Counted from the stretch's first letter, positions 1-9,706 are shown. The stretch: DNA of 64,000 nucleotides from Oscillospiraceae bacterium (GCA_009782405.1 WRJC01000019.1:1-64000), one strand, 5' to 3'. The notes: generated by a model not told the origin, from the sequence alone. Numbers and translations: made by a program.

Positions 1-1080
1 TCCAACATGATCCCCGCAAAACTCACGGGCAAGCCGTTTTGGGACATTTATCTCTATCAGGATCCGCCGCTCTGGAGGGCGTATATCGACTGCGTGAAAT
101 ATTTCGGCTTCGATTCCCTGTATGACACCTTCATACCGATCGATATAGGCGATCCGGAGCCCCAAAAGCCGAAAGCGGATATCCCGGAAACAAAAACCGC
201 CATTGTATTTAAAAGCGAAAAGCGGCTCGTCACCCAGAACTTCACCTATGCGAACGGCAAGCAAAACTGGGCGGAGAAGATAAACGTCTATTACTCAAAC
301 AATCCGCCAAACTGGGGGGTTGACCCTCATGCGGTGCGCCTGCCGAAGGAACCCGACAAATTCGAGCTTTTGGATGCGGAAAACATAAAGCGATGGCCCT
401 CCGGCGAGCAGCTTTTGAAGCTTTTGAAGTCCGAATTGGGGGATCATGGGCTGGTGGGGGCATATTGCGGCACATCGAGCTTGATCGGCGGCGAGAGGGA
501 TCTGTACGACTATATGGACGACCCGAAAAAATATCATGACAGGCGGGACTGGCTGTTGGACCATTACGAAAAAGTGTTCATGAAGATACTGTCGTTTTCC
601 TGCAAGCCCGATTTCATCGCCGTCGGCGCCTCCGGCACCTTGATAAACCAGACCCCGCAAATGTTTGCGGAGCTCGGGCTGCCTATCGTCAAAAAGATGA
701 CCGCATTGGCAAAAAAGCACGGATTCCCTTCGCACATCCATTCATGCGGGCGGGAGGCGGAGCTGGTGAAAATCTGCGCCGAAGAAACCGATTTGACCGT
801 CATCGACCCGCTCGAAGTACCGCCGATGGGCGACTGCGACTTGAAGGAGCTAAAAAGGCTGTACGGAGATAGGCTGGTGCTCAAAGGCAATCTTCACACC
901 ACGAAAGTGATGCTCCACGGATCTGCCGGCGAGGTGGCCGACGCCTCGAAAAAAGCAATAGACGACGCGGCGGCCGGCGGGCGCTTCATTTTGTCCACCG
1001 GCGACCAGTGCGGGCGCGACACCCCGTTTGAAAACATCGCGGCCATGATCGAGACCGCGAAAACATACGGCAGGTATTGA
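1..1080 (+). CDS. Uroporphyrinogen decarboxylase-family (URO-D) methyltransferase-like protein, 5' partial
   Basis: The first ATG is at base 7 (357 residues from there), but the frame is open to base 1 and the N-terminus lacks the usual opening of URO-D proteins, so I treat it as cut by the window edge. The C-terminal two thirds fit the URO-D fold: HSCG around residues 245-248 and GDQCG around 333-337 match the zinc-binding His-x-Cys ... Cys pattern of the corrinoid-dependent methyltransferase branch (MtaA/MtbA-like), not of heme-synthesis HemE. A role in methyl transfer or corrinoid metabolism is therefore inferred; the substrate is unknown. It ends 9 bp before the convergent creatininase-family gene, and no terminator is seen between them. 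Confidence 0.8.
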   Translation, partial: SNMIPAKLTGKPFWDIYLYQDPPLWRAYIDCVKYFGFDSLYDTFIPIDIGDPEPQKPKADIPETKTAIVFKSEKRLVTQNFTYANGKQNWAEKINVYYSNNPPNWGVDPHAVRLPKEPDKFELLDAENIKRWPSGEQLLKLLKSELGDHGLVGAYCGTSSLIGGERDLYDYMDDPKKYHDRRDWLLDHYEKVFMKILSFSCKPDFIAVGASGTLINQTPQMFAELGLPIVKKMTALAKKHGFPSHIHSCGREAELVKICAEETDLTVIDPLEVPPMGDCDLKELKRLYGDRLVLKGNLHTTKVMLHGSAGEVADASKKAIDDAAAGGRFILSTGDQCGRDTPFENIAAMIETAKTYGRY

Positions 1081-1089
1081 GTGCAAAGA

Positions 1090-1848
1090 TCAGTTCGGGC
1101 GCTTCAAAACATCCTTCAATATTTTTTCCATACGTTCGAGATTTAACTCGATTATCTCTTTTCCTTTCGCCTCGCTCGCGTGGATCCTCGGGTCTTTGCC
1201 GCCTACGGCCACGGGAAACTGACGGGGGTCGTCCAAATCGCCTGAAAGCCTGTGCATCTGCACAAGCTCGGGGCGCAACGCCCAGACAAGCGACGTTTCG
1301 TTTGCTGCCGCATGGTCGACTTGAATGCCCATACCCTCGCCGTCAAGTTCGCTTCCCCAGCAGTTTTTGACTGTCAAGCCGTATTTGTCAAGCCATTGCT
1401 GCGCGTGTTTCGCCACAAATCCCGTAGAGGGCCCGTGCCCGTGCGCCACCACCGCCTTGAATCCCGCCCTCTGCAGCTGCTTGAATATGCAGTTGATCAG
1501 TTCGAAAAAGGACTCGTCGGGCAGCCAATACGCGCTTCCGGCCAACTGCCCGGGTTCGCGGATCTTTGCGCCCCCCTTTTCGCCCGTCCACGGATCCATG
1601 CCGTACAGTTCCCCGCTTTCGGTTTCTATGCGTCTGTCCGGCCCCACAAACAGCATGGGCATGACGATCCCGCCCACTTTTTTTGCAAGTTCGACGAAAA
1701 ATCCCTGCGACTGTATGCCGTCCGCCCCCAACGGCAGATGTTCGCCGTGCCATTCCAGCGTTCCCAGCGGCAGATATGCTATCGGGCAATCGGCGATTCT
1801 TTCCCTGAATTCCTGCGGCGTCAACTCCGCGTACAATACTTTCGGCAT
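1090..1848 (-). CDS. Creatininase family amidohydrolase
   Basis: A 252-residue protein of the creatininase/creatinine amidohydrolase family, which includes creatininase, mycofactocin MftE and FAPy deformylases; these are metal-dependent hydrolases of cyclic or open amides. The family metal ligands are visible early as LEWHGEHLPLGAD (E32, H34, D43), with a HGHG motif further on. The frame extends 17 codons further upstream, but the start at 1848 has an AGGAGGG ribosome binding site directly before it and begins with the family-typical MPKVLYAELT. The substrate cannot be read from the sequence. The gene stands alone, convergent with the URO-D gene and divergent from comM. Confidence 0.85.
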   Translation of the reverse strand: MPKVLYAELTPQEFRERIADCPIAYLPLGTLEWHGEHLPLGADGIQSQGFFVELAKKVGGIVMPMLFVGPDRRIETESGELYGMDPWTGEKGGAKIREPGQLAGSAYWLPDESFFELINCIFKQLQRAGFKAVVAHGHGPSTGFVAKHAQQWLDKYGLTVKNCWGSELDGEGMGIQVDHAAANETSLVWALRPELVQMHRLSGDLDDPRQFPVAVGGKDPRIHASEAKGKEIIELNLERMEKILKDVLKRPN

Positions 1849-1964
1849 ATAAATTTTACCCTCCTGAAAAAATATATTCGCTATCTTTAATTTGATCATA
1901 TCAAAATATTATGAACAATGCGAACGTGAAAAAATTAAATTTTCAAAATCTTCCATGTTTTGCA

Positions 1965-1993
1965 TTGAATTTGGCAAAAAATTGTGGTACAAT
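1965..1993 (+). promoter_or_regulatory. Sigma-A-type promoter for comM-like gene
   Basis: TTGAAT, 17-bp spacer, TACAAT. The bases just before the -10 read TGTGG, giving the extended -10 arrangement seen at many promoters in this window. Confidence 0.6.
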
Positions 1994-2043
1994 ATACACA
2001 AAATCAATAAACGCAAAATCAATAAACGAAGGAACAAAAAACC

Positions 2044-3633
2044 ATGGTTAAAACGATATTGACCACAGGGCTCTACGGGATCGACGGCTTTGTCATAACC
2101 GTCGAATGCTTCATGTCGACCGGAGGGATCCCCGCTTTTGAAATCGTGGGCCTTCCCGACGCCGCCGTCAAGGAATCAAAAGAGCGCATAAGGGCCGCGA
2201 TGAAAACCTGCGGGTTTTCCCTGCCCAACCGGGTCATAACGATAAACCTCGCCCCCGCCGACCGCAAAAAAGAAGGCTCGTCGCTCGATTTGGCGCTGTT
2301 TGCCAGCATATTAGCAAACGAAAAAGGGCTCGAGTTCGATTTTGAAAAGATGTGCTTCATAGGGGAACTCTCGCTTGCGGGCGACATAAGGGCGGTGAAC
2401 GGGATTTTGCCTATGTGCATAGCCGCGAAAAAAGCGGGGATAACAAAAATATTCGTTCCCCACGAAAACGCCAAAGAAGCGGTTTTGTGCGGCGGCAACA
2501 GCATAAATCCGGACGATGGAAGCGGGGTGGAGATATTGCCCGTGAAAAATATAACCCAGCTGTACAATCATCTCGCCGAGAACCGGCTAATCGAGCCGAT
2601 GGCCTATTTGGAGAGCGACTATCTGGGTTTGGATTTTGCGAGCGATTTGGATTTCGCGGATGTGAAAAGCCAAGAAAAAGCCAAAAGGGCGATAGAAGTG
2701 GCCGCCGTGGGGGCGCACAATGTCCTGTTCATCGGCCCCCCCGGGGCGGGCAAAAGCATGCTCGCCAAACGGATAGGCGGGATAATGCCGCCCATGAGCT
2801 TCGAGGAGGCGATAGAGACCACCAAAATCCATTCCGTGGCCGGCATACTCGGGCAGAACCGTCAAAATATGTCGCTTATCACCGAAAGGCCGTTTCGCTC
2901 CCCGCATCATTCCGTATCGCGCGGAGGTTTGACCGGAGGGGGTCGGATACCAATTCCCGGCGAGATCAGCATAGCCCACAACGGGGTGCTGTTCTTAGAC
3001 GAATTCCCCGAATTTTCAAGGGATGCCATAGACGCGCTGCGCCAGCCGCTCGAGGACGGCGAGGTGACGATAATCCGGACCAACGGGAAAATAACCTTCC
3101 CGTCGGAATTTATGCTGATTTGCGCGATGAACCCGTGCAAATGCGGCCATTACGGAAACCCGCTCAGAGCCTGCGCCTGTTCGGACTTAGAGCGCAAAAA
3201 ATATATGTCCCGAATATCGGGCCCGCTACTCGACCGTATCGACATACAGATAGAAATCCCCGCAGTATCCTACGAGGAGATAAAATCGAACGAGAAAAGG
3301 GAAGGTTCGGCGGAGATAAGAAAGAGGATAATAGAGGCCAAAAAATTCATGTATGACCGCTGCAAAAACGAGAGCGGCGGCAGGAATTCGATTTCATATT
3401 GCAATTCGAGGCTCAACCCCAAGCAAATGGAAAAATATTGCGTACTGGACGAGGATGCCGAAAAGATAATGCGCTCCGCTTTTGAGAGGCTCGGGCTGTC
3501 CGCGAGGGGGCATGACCGGATCTTGCGCGTCTCGCGCTCGATAGCCGATTTGGATGCGAGCGAATTCATAAAAAAGAACCATATAGCCGAAGCCATACAG
3601 TTCCGTTCCCTTGACAGGAAATATTGGGGCTGA
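2044..3633 (+). CDS. comM: YifB/ComM family Mg-chelatase-like AAA+ ATPase
   Basis: A 529-residue member of the YifB/ComM family, about the usual length (500-510). ComM in Gram-negatives is a branch-migration helicase used in natural transformation; the Clostridia homologue is assumed similar. The N-terminal ChlI-type domain is followed by an AAA+ module with Walker A GPPGAGKS near residue 231, Walker B LFLDEFPE near 317, the family cysteine cluster [11 protein letters not shown] around 363, and the C-terminal helical lid with [18 protein letters not shown]. The start is ATG 2044 behind a modest AAGGA site and a good promoter at 1965-1993. It ends 5 bp from the convergent ThuA-oxidoreductase gene. 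Confidence 0.92.
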   Translation: MVKTILTTGLYGIDGFVITVECFMSTGGIPAFEIVGLPDAAVKESKERIRAAMKTCGFSLPNRVITINLAPADRKKEGSSLDLALFASILANEKGLEFDFEKMCFIGELSLAGDIRAVNGILPMCIAAKKAGITKIFVPHENAKEAVLCGGNSINPDDGSGVEILPVKNITQLYNHLAENRLIEPMAYLESDYLGLDFASDLDFADVKSQEKAKRAIEVAAVGAHNVLFIGPPGAGKSMLAKRIGGIMPPMSFEEAIETTKIHSVAGILGQNRQNMSLITERPFRSPHHSVSRGGLTGGGRIPIPGEISIAHNGVLFLDEFPEFSRDAIDALRQPLEDGEVTIIRTNGKITFPSEFMLICAMNPCKCGHYGNPLRACACSDLERKKYMSRISGPLLDRIDIQIEIPAVSYEEIKSNEKREGSAEIRKRIIEAKKFMYDRCKNESGGRNSISYCNSRLNPKQMEKYCVLDEDAEKIMRSAFERLGLSARGHDRILRVSRSIADLDASEFIKKNHIAEAIQFRSLDRKYWG

Positions 3634-3638
3634 AATGT

Positions 3639-5294
3639 TTATTCGCAGCCTTCTATCGGCGGCACGCTTGCGCCTTTTTGCGCGCTGAGTTTCGCCGCTT
3701 CGAACACGCCTATGACGCGCTTCGCGGAGCGCGCCGTGACTTCAAGCGGTTCGCCGCGCACCAAATGGTCGCATACATTGCGGTAATAATCCTTCCAGTC
3801 TCCCTCGTGCTTCATTTCGTAAACCGAATCGAAACGTGAACCGTCCCTTTCCACGGTCGTGACCGCGAGCCGGTTTTCATCGAGTTTTTCAATCGAGCCG
3901 CGCGTGCCGAAAATCTGTATCGGCGGGCGTTTTGCCGTTGCGATGTGGGAAGTCATGAACATAGCCGAAGCGCCGTTTTCAAAAGTTATGTATATTTCGG
4001 CATGGTCTTGGTTTGTGACGCTGTGCCAAACCCTTTTTTGCGTGCGCGCCATGACCTGAGTTATCTTCGAGGGGATATAGTGCAAAATCCAATCGACTAT
4101 ATGCGCCCCCCAGTCGTAAAAAATGCCGCCGCTTATCTCTTTGTCCGAACGCCAGGCGTAACCGGGGTGATGGTACCCGATGCCGTTGTATGCCACATGG
4201 TACACATCGCCGATAGTGCCCCTGCCTATCAGTTTTTTCATTTCGAGAAAGTCCGAATCCCACCTGCGGTTGTGGAAAACGCTGAGCATGAGCCCCTTTT
4301 CTTCGGCTTTTTTTATCAACCCTTCGGCTTCCGCCACCGTTATGGTGAACGGTTTCTCCGATATGACGTTCACGCCCGCGTCAAGGCATTTGTCTATTAC
4401 CGGCGCATGGACATTGTGGGGCACGGGCACAGTGACGAGATCGAGCTTTTGCTCTTTCAGCATGGCGTCGAGCGAAGTATAATATCCCTCAAGCCACGGG
4501 AGCTTCTCTTTTGCGATATCGACACGCGCCGGGTCGATGTCGCATATGGCTTTGAGCCGCAAGTCTTTTATGCCGGAAGTTTTGGCATCCATCGTCGAGT
4601 GGTATTCGCCCATTCCCCCATATCCGACAATTGCCCAGTTCAAGGGTTCGCGCTTTTGGCATTTGCAAACCCATGCGACCATCCGCATGACGAGTTTCTG
4701 GAATTTCGGGTTCGTCCATGCGGTATTGTGGTTGCCCCCTATTCCGACATACGCTATCTTGCCAAGCCCGTAATCTTTTGTCCACAAAACCGGGCGCTCT
4801 ATTCCCTGATAAGTCGTTTTTCCGAGCAGGTTCACGCATTCCGGCTTGAAATGGGAAAGCAGGTACAATTCGTCCCAAACTTTAAAGTCTTTCAAGTTTT
4901 CCGTTATGTAGTGGTCGGCGTCGGTCAAATGGACTGTATATTCATATTCGGGCGGGTGGGTGACGAACATCCCCCCGAGCATGTCTATATAATCCAAATT
5001 TTCCTTGAAGCTGTCTGCGGCGCAGTGCGAACCGGCAAAACCCCCGCCGTTTTTGACAAACTCCGAAAGCGCTTTGAAACGTTCGGCGGTCATCTGGTCG
5101 TTGAAGCCCGTGCAGAAAAAAAACACAGCGTCGTAATTTCCCTCGAGGGTCAGCAGTTTGTCCAAATCGGCCGTGAACTCGATTTCAAACCTTCCGTCGC
5201 GCTCAAATAGCGGCGCGAGTATTTGCTTGCCGACATATTCGGTCTGGTGCACCGGGTCGGCCCCGCCGTTGAAATACAAAATTTTCTTTTTCAT
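3639..5294 (-). CDS. ThuA domain fused to Gfo/Idh/MocA-type oxidoreductase
   Basis: A 551-residue two-domain protein. Residues 1 to about 212 form a ThuA-like (class I glutamine-amidotransferase-like) domain, with FFFCTGFNDQM and GGGFAGSHCAAD typical of ThuA. Residues from about 218 to the end form a complete Gfo/Idh/MocA dehydrogenase: Rossmann GYGGMG at 224-229, the SEKPF motif at 312-316, and a C-terminal substrate domain with HHPGYAWR and DWGAHIVDW. Gfo/Idh enzymes oxidise or epimerise sugars with NAD(P). ThuA was named from trehalose utilisation and is implicated in 3-keto-sugar metabolism, so the fusion may pair two steps of keto-sugar processing (inference). The start is ATG 5294 behind AAAGGAGGA. 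Confidence 0.9.
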   Translation of the reverse strand: MKKKILYFNGGADPVHQTEYVGKQILAPLFERDGRFEIEFTADLDKLLTLEGNYDAVFFFCTGFNDQMTAERFKALSEFVKNGGGFAGSHCAADSFKENLDYIDMLGGMFVTHPPEYEYTVHLTDADHYITENLKDFKVWDELYLLSHFKPECVNLLGKTTYQGIERPVLWTKDYGLGKIAYVGIGGNHNTAWTNPKFQKLVMRMVAWVCKCQKREPLNWAIVGYGGMGEYHSTMDAKTSGIKDLRLKAICDIDPARVDIAKEKLPWLEGYYTSLDAMLKEQKLDLVTVPVPHNVHAPVIDKCLDAGVNVISEKPFTITVAEAEGLIKKAEEKGLMLSVFHNRRWDSDFLEMKKLIGRGTIGDVYHVAYNGIGYHHPGYAWRSDKEISGGIFYDWGAHIVDWILHYIPSKITQVMARTQKRVWHSVTNQDHAEIYITFENGASAMFMTSHIATAKRPPIQIFGTRGSIEKLDENRLAVTTVERDGSRFDSVYEMKHEGDWKDYYRNVCDHLVRGEPLEVTARSAKRVIGVFEAAKLSAQKGASVPPIEGCE

Positions 5295-5329
5295 TGTTTT
5301 TCCTCCTTTGCTGCTTTTAAAGCATTTAC

Positions 5330-5358
5330 ATTATACGCCATAAGCCGCAGCCGGTCAA
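5330..5358 (-). promoter_or_regulatory. Promoter for the ThuA-oxidoreductase gene
   Basis: On the minus strand: TTGACC, 17-bp spacer, TATAAT, with the start codon 36 bp downstream of the -10. Confidence 0.65.
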
Positions 5359-5407
5359 TATTTAATTTGTAAATTTTTGGCGAAATTCGGAAAAATTCAC
5401 AAAAACA

Positions 5408-5436
5408 TTGACAATATGATTATTTTGTGGTATCAT
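5408..5436 (+). promoter_or_regulatory. Promoter for the DUF362 gene
   Basis: TTGACA, 17-bp spacer, TATCAT, with TGTGG before the -10. The ThuA-oxidoreductase promoter on the other strand lies about 50 bp away, so the two genes are divergently controlled. Confidence 0.65.
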
Positions 5437-5464
5437 ATAGCCATAATATGAAAATTCGCAGTCA

Positions 5465-6565
5465 ATGAATATAAAATATATATTTATGAATATGATCGCC
5501 ATAGGATACGGCAAAGATATTGCCGGCACCACCGTCGATGTTTTGAGGGCGTCGGACATCGGCTCGTTTCTGAAAGCAGAATTCTCGGTTTCCATAAAAC
5601 CTAACCTCGTCCTTTCTAGCCCCGCGAGTTCCGGGGCCACGACGCACCCCGAAGTTGTCGAGGGGATAATCATGTTTTTGCGGGAATTTGGCGCAAAGGA
5701 AAGTAAAATAAAAATCATCGAAAGTTCCTGGGTCGGCGACAGCACGAAACGCGCCTTTAAAGCCTGCGGTTACGAGGCTCTGTCCAAAAAATACGGCATA
5801 CCGCTGATCGACTTGAAAAACGACGCTTGCCTTGTGCTTTCGCATGGCAAAAACAAATACGAAATATGCGGGGAAGCGATGAACACGGATTTTTTGATAA
5901 ATGTCCCCGTGTTGAAGGCGCACTGCCAAACCCGCTTCACTTGCTGCATGAAAAACCTGAAGGGCTGCATACCCGACAGGGAAAAAAGGCGCTTCCATTC
6001 GCAGGGCCTGCACAAACCTATAGCGGAAATCAACGCGCTCATCAAAACCGGGTATTGCGTGGTCGATGGGATATGCGGGGATTTGAGTTTCGAAGAAGGC
6101 GGGAACCCCGTGGAGGCGAACCGCATCATAGCCGGAAAAAATCCCCTGACGGTAGATTCGTACTGCGCGGAACTCATCGGGTACGCTCCGGACGAAATCG
6201 GATATCTGGTTTACGGGAAAAGCATCGGCCTCGGGGACTATTGTTCGCCTGAAACAAAAATCGTCGAATTGAACGCGCAAAACAAGCCCGCTTGCAAACC
6301 CGGCGCTTTTTGGGCCGTAAATGCGCACAAAAACAAAATAGCCGAAAAATCGGCTTGCTCCGCTTGTTACTCCGCCCTTGCATACGCCTTGCACAAGACA
6401 GGCGGCAAAACAAAATCCAATGCAGTGATTCACATCGGCCAGGGGTACAAAGGCAAAAGCGGAGAAGGCGCAGGCATTGGAAACTGCGCTGCGGGCTTTT
6501 CGGAATGCGTGCCCGGCTGTCCGCCCAAAGCCACGGATATTGCCAAGTTTTTGGTTGAATATTGA
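5465..6565 (+). CDS. DUF362 domain protein with Cys-rich C-terminus
   Basis: A 366-residue DUF362-family protein. The domain is recognisable from SIKPNLVL, PEVVEGII, the central VLKAHCQTRFTCCMKNLKG and CVVDGICGDLSFEEGGNP. The usual DUF362 ferredoxin tail is replaced by a Cys-containing segment (CSACYSAL near 299-306, then GNCAAGFSECVPGCPP), compatible with Fe-S binding. Function is not established; some family members are iron-sulfur flavoenzyme partners. Three in-frame ATGs (5465, 5486, 5492) lie close together and none has a clear Shine-Dalgarno site, so the exact start is uncertain. The promoter at 5408-5436 fits any of them. The nitroreductase gene follows 34 bp downstream in the same direction, suggesting a redox operon. 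Confidence 0.85.
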   Translation: MNIKYIFMNMIAIGYGKDIAGTTVDVLRASDIGSFLKAEFSVSIKPNLVLSSPASSGATTHPEVVEGIIMFLREFGAKESKIKIIESSWVGDSTKRAFKACGYEALSKKYGIPLIDLKNDACLVLSHGKNKYEICGEAMNTDFLINVPVLKAHCQTRFTCCMKNLKGCIPDREKRRFHSQGLHKPIAEINALIKTGYCVVDGICGDLSFEEGGNPVEANRIIAGKNPLTVDSYCAELIGYAPDEIGYLVYGKSIGLGDYCSPETKIVELNAQNKPACKPGAFWAVNAHKNKIAEKSACSACYSALAYALHKTGGKTKSNAVIHIGQGYKGKSGEGAGIGNCAAGFSECVPGCPPKATDIAKFLVEY

Positions 6566-6599
6566 ATATGGTAGTTATTGAAAAGGAGGTACTTTATTT

Positions 6600-7163
6600 A
6601 TGAACGAAACCTTGCAAACCATCGCCGCGCGCTATTCGTGCCGCGATTTCTGCGACACCCCGCTCGACGAAAAGCAATCGAGCGCGATCGTCGACGCGGC
6701 GCTCGCTTCACCCAGCGCGATGAACCGCCAGCCCTGGCACATCGTCATGATCACGGACAAAAACCTGATCGACGAGCTCGATGAAGCGGGAATGGAAGTA
6801 TTGGCCGCCGCCGAAGACAAATCCGGTTATGAACGCATAAAATCGCGCGGGGGCAAAATATTCTACAATGCCCCCTGCATGGTCATGGTGGCCACGGACA
6901 GCGCGCATTATTCCCTGATGGACTGCGGTATACTGAGCCAGAACGTATCGCTGGCCGCGCACTCATTAGGGTTGGGCAGCGTGATATGCGGGATGGCGGG
7001 CATACCGCTGTCGGGGCCCCGCGGCGGCGAGTTCAAAAAACGCATGGGTTTCCCGGAAGGCTACGACTTCGGCATCGCGATTCTGGTGGGTTCCGCCAAA
7101 AGCGGCAAAGAGCCGCATGAATTCGACAGGGCGAAAGTTACGTATATCGCCCCGGCAAAATAA
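6600..7163 (+). CDS. Nitroreductase family protein
   Basis: A 187-residue FMN-dependent nitroreductase-family protein, the usual length for short members. The N-terminal motif AARYSCRDFCDTPLDEKQ and SPSAMNRQPWHIVMI are the family FMN-phosphate-binding signature, and LGSVICGM with GYDFGIAILVG is the C-terminal half. Such enzymes reduce nitro-aromatics, quinones or flavins with NAD(P)H; the physiological substrate is unknown. The start ATG 6600 has an excellent AAAGGAGGT site 10 bp upstream. It is probably co-transcribed with DUF362 and possibly with the CBM9-like gene 29 bp downstream. Confidence 0.9.
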   Translation: MNETLQTIAARYSCRDFCDTPLDEKQSSAIVDAALASPSAMNRQPWHIVMITDKNLIDELDEAGMEVLAAAEDKSGYERIKSRGGKIFYNAPCMVMVATDSAHYSLMDCGILSQNVSLAAHSLGLGSVICGMAGIPLSGPRGGEFKKRMGFPEGYDFGIAILVGSAKSGKEPHEFDRAKVTYIAPAK

Positions 7164-7192
7164 CAAACATTAAGAATAAAAGAGGTGTATTT

Positions 7193-8119
7193 ATGCGCAA
7201 AATTTCTTTGTTCATGGCGATTTTAATGGTTTTGGCCGGCGCTTTTTCACTTGGCGTATCCGCAGACCCCGATAAAAAAGCCATCGTTTCATACGGAACT
7301 CCGGTCATCGACGCCGAAATAGACGAAATATGGAATTCTGTCGAAGGATACAAAACCACCAATATCTACCAGGACGCCGAACGCCTGACAGATACGGTTT
7401 CCGAATGGAAGATGATGTGGGATGAAGACAGGCTGTATTTTTTGATAGTCGTGACAGATTCCGAAGTGAACTCGCAGAATGAGACATTCTGGCAAAACGA
7501 CTGCACCCAGCTTTTCATAAGTTTTAACATTTGGGAAGATTTCGACATTGAGGATTATGACGGCACGACAAATTCTTTGGGGATAAGATGGGCTGTTCCG
7601 GGAGTCCTTCAGGAACCGGACAACTTCCTCATACAGCTCATGGGCAGCAGCGATTATCTCGAGCAGGACGACCCGCTGTATCTCGAGGTCGAGCGGGCTT
7701 TCAAACTCACCGATACCGGATATATCCAGGAATACGGCTTCGACCCGAGAAAATATTGCCCGGATTTCAAACTTGAAGCCGGACAAAAAGGCGGCGTCGA
7801 TTTCATAAACGACGATTCGATGGCAGACTCCGACAAGCGCGACGTATTGTATCATTGGTCTGTGGAAGGCGACACTTGGGGCAGGCCCGAACACTTGAGC
7901 GTGTTCGAGCTCGCACCGAAACCCGAACCCCCGCCGCCCGAAGAAACTCCGGCAGATGTCGGAGGAACAGAAGCGCAAGCTCCTGCAGCCGTCCCCGAAA
8001 CGCCGGCCTCTCCGCCCGCCGCCCCGACAACCGGCGATTTCACTTTGGCCGTAATTTTCGCCGCGTTTGCTGCATGCGCCGCAATCGCCGCAATCGCCAA
8101 AAAAAAGCGCAAGATTTGA
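7193..8119 (+). CDS. Secreted CBM9-like protein with PxTGD C-terminal anchor signal (paralog 1)
   Basis: A 308-residue exported protein. A signal peptide (about 1-24, ending SLGVSA) is followed by a CBM9-like carbohydrate-binding domain: GTPVIDAEIDEIWN opens it, the middle strand reads MWDEDRLYFLIVVTDSE, and ALKLTDTGY-like and QEYGF strands follow. From about residue 240 there is a Pro/Glu/Ala-rich linker, then PTTGD at 278-282, a hydrophobic stretch and KKKRK. This is the layout of a cell-wall sorting signal, although the motif is not classical LPxTG. Two close paralogs lie at 15014 and 15950. RBS AGAGGTG precedes ATG 7193, and a strong terminator follows at 8139. Confidence 0.75.
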   Translation: MRKISLFMAILMVLAGAFSLGVSADPDKKAIVSYGTPVIDAEIDEIWNSVEGYKTTNIYQDAERLTDTVSEWKMMWDEDRLYFLIVVTDSEVNSQNETFWQNDCTQLFISFNIWEDFDIEDYDGTTNSLGIRWAVPGVLQEPDNFLIQLMGSSDYLEQDDPLYLEVERAFKLTDTGYIQEYGFDPRKYCPDFKLEAGQKGGVDFINDDSMADSDKRDVLYHWSVEGDTWGRPEHLSVFELAPKPEPPPPEETPADVGGTEAQAPAAVPETPASPPAAPTTGDFTLAVIFAAFAACAAIAAIAKKKRKI

Positions 8120-8138
8120 ATTTCAGAATATATGGCGC

Positions 8139-8183
8139 ACAGGGATTTTTTCGGACATATCCGAAAAAATCCCTGTTTTTTTT
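8139..8183 (+). terminator. Rho-independent terminator after CBM9-like gene
   Basis: Perfect 17-bp stem (8139-8155 with 8160-8176), four-base loop CATA, then a run of eight T. It separates this plus-strand unit from the convergent solute-binding gene. Confidence 0.9.
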
Positions 8184-8209
8184 GCAATATGCGGGAAGCG
8201 CGGCCAAAT

Positions 8210-9706
8210 TCAATTCAACGCTTTAAACGCTTCGATGGTTTTTTCCATTTCGCTCACGGCTTTCGGTTCGCGTTTTTCGTATGTCGAAACAAAATTTCCG
8301 CCTTTGGGATAAAGCGAAAGGGGGACATTGCCCAAATCGCCCCAGTTGAAAATAAAGCCGAGGTCAAAAGTGCGCGAAGACAATATTATATCGAGCATTT
8401 CCGCAGATTCTTCGTCCCGCATCATTTTGTTTGTTATCGTTATGTCGTAATAAGCAGGTATCAGCGTATATTTCGATTCCGCCGTCAGCGCTTCGAGGAT
8501 TATCGAGGTTTTTTCTTTGTCTTGCGCCGTTATCGGAACTGCGACGCAGTTTGAAACCACCGGATTTATCACGCTGTAATATTTATCCTGCGATTCGTCT
8601 AATTTGGGCGAAGGCAAAATCCCGAAATCGCTTTCCATTGTGCGCGTTTGGTGTATGAATGTTATCTGCGCGAGCAAAAAAAGCGCCCTGTCTTCTTGAA
8701 ACATCCTGTTTATGCCGTCAGTCCACGGATTGGCTATGCCTTTCATCTCTCCGGCGAGAACCGACGCGGACTTGTCGGTGACGATTTCAAACGCTTTTTC
8801 GGCGGCGAGAACCCCGCGTTCCGTGTTCATGGTGAAATAAGGGTAATCGTCGGGATCCTTGCGGCTCACGCTTTCCCCCGAGTTGTAATACAAGACATTT
8901 ATCGCAAAATCGCTTGAAGCAAGTCCGGCCAAATCCTCAAAACCTATTGCCCCGTCCCCGTTTAGATCCCTTGACGCTTCCTTCATTATGGAATGGAATT
9001 TGTCCATCGTCCATTTGTTATTCTTCACCAAATCATACATATTTTCAATCCCGCTGTTCTTTGCCACCGTTTTGTTGAACATCACGATGAACATCGAATC
9101 TTTGTCCATCACGCTGAGGTCGCCCACGCAAAAAAACAGTTGCCCGCCTATGCTCAGCATTTCGGCGGCGTTTTGGTCCCACCACGGGGCTTGCCGGTTT
9201 ATATGCGGCAATTGGTCGTAAGACAGCAAATAGCCATTGCCCGCCATGTTGGCGGCGCTTCCAATGCGCGGCATGATGCAATCGTATTCCGGATCGTCCG
9301 CTTTTATGCTCTTTTGCGCCAAGCCCACAACATCCGCATTGCGGACTTCTTTCAGGTTTATATCCAGCCTTTCTTCGACTGCCCTGTTCCGGCGGTACAC
9401 GGCATCGTTGATCGCGTCGCCGGTTTCTTCTTCGGCGTAAATTTCGTAAGATCCCCAATACCCGTCGGCATTCCATTCGTAAACCAAAAAGGAAAATGTG
9501 TCCCCCTTGTAGCGCACATCAGGCAAATTCGGATGAAGTTTTTCCGAATCCGTTTGTTGTTTTGCGGCATCTTCGCCATTATTGCCGCTTGCCGTCTCTT
9601 GTTTGCTGTCTTTTGGGTCGCCTTGGCTATCCGGAGCGCAGGAAAAAAACATCGCCGGCAGCGCAATCGACAAAAGCAAAATAATCGCCTTTTTAAAAAT
9701 TTTCAT
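8210..9706 (-). CDS. Extracellular sugar-type solute-binding lipoprotein (SBP paralog 1)
   Basis: A 498-residue lipoprotein resembling ABC sugar-binding proteins (family 1). The signal peptide ends in FFSC with lipidated Cys at 23, followed by a Ser/Asp/Gln linker. The mature part has the shared block EETGDAINDAVYRRNR, later NKWTMDKF, and an EF-hand-like loop DLNGDGAIGFED. Paralogs with the same blocks are at 30439 and 46550. No permease or ATPase gene is adjacent, so the transporter partner is unknown and a non-transport sensing role is possible. ATG 9706 is preferred over TTG 9712 because the AAAGGTCGGGG site is best placed for it. Confidence 0.8.
   Translation of the reverse strand: MKIFKKAIILLLSIALPAMFFSCAPDSQGDPKDSKQETASGNNGEDAAKQQTDSEKLHPNLPDVRYKGDTFSFLVYEWNADGYWGSYEIYAEEETGDAINDAVYRRNRAVEERLDINLKEVRNADVVGLAQKSIKADDPEYDCIMPRIGSAANMAGNGYLLSYDQLPHINRQAPWWDQNAAEMLSIGGQLFFCVGDLSVMDKDSMFIVMFNKTVAKNSGIENMYDLVKNNKWTMDKFHSIMKEASRDLNGDGAIGFEDLAGLASSDFAINVLYYNSGESVSRKDPDDYPYFTMNTERGVLAAEKAFEIVTDKSASVLAGEMKGIANPWTDGINRMFQEDRALFLLAQITFIHQTRTMESDFGILPSPKLDESQDKYYSVINPVVSNCVAVPITAQDKEKTSIILEALTAESKYTLIPAYYDITITNKMMRDEESAEMLDIILSSRTFDLGFIFNWGDLGNVPLSLYPKGGNFVSTYEKREPKAVSEMEKTIEAFKALN

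Noticed and set aside
3945..5210. 421-codon open frame on the plus strand
   Set aside because: Shadow of the ThuA-oxidoreductase gene; composition is unlike a protein and no ribosome binding site.
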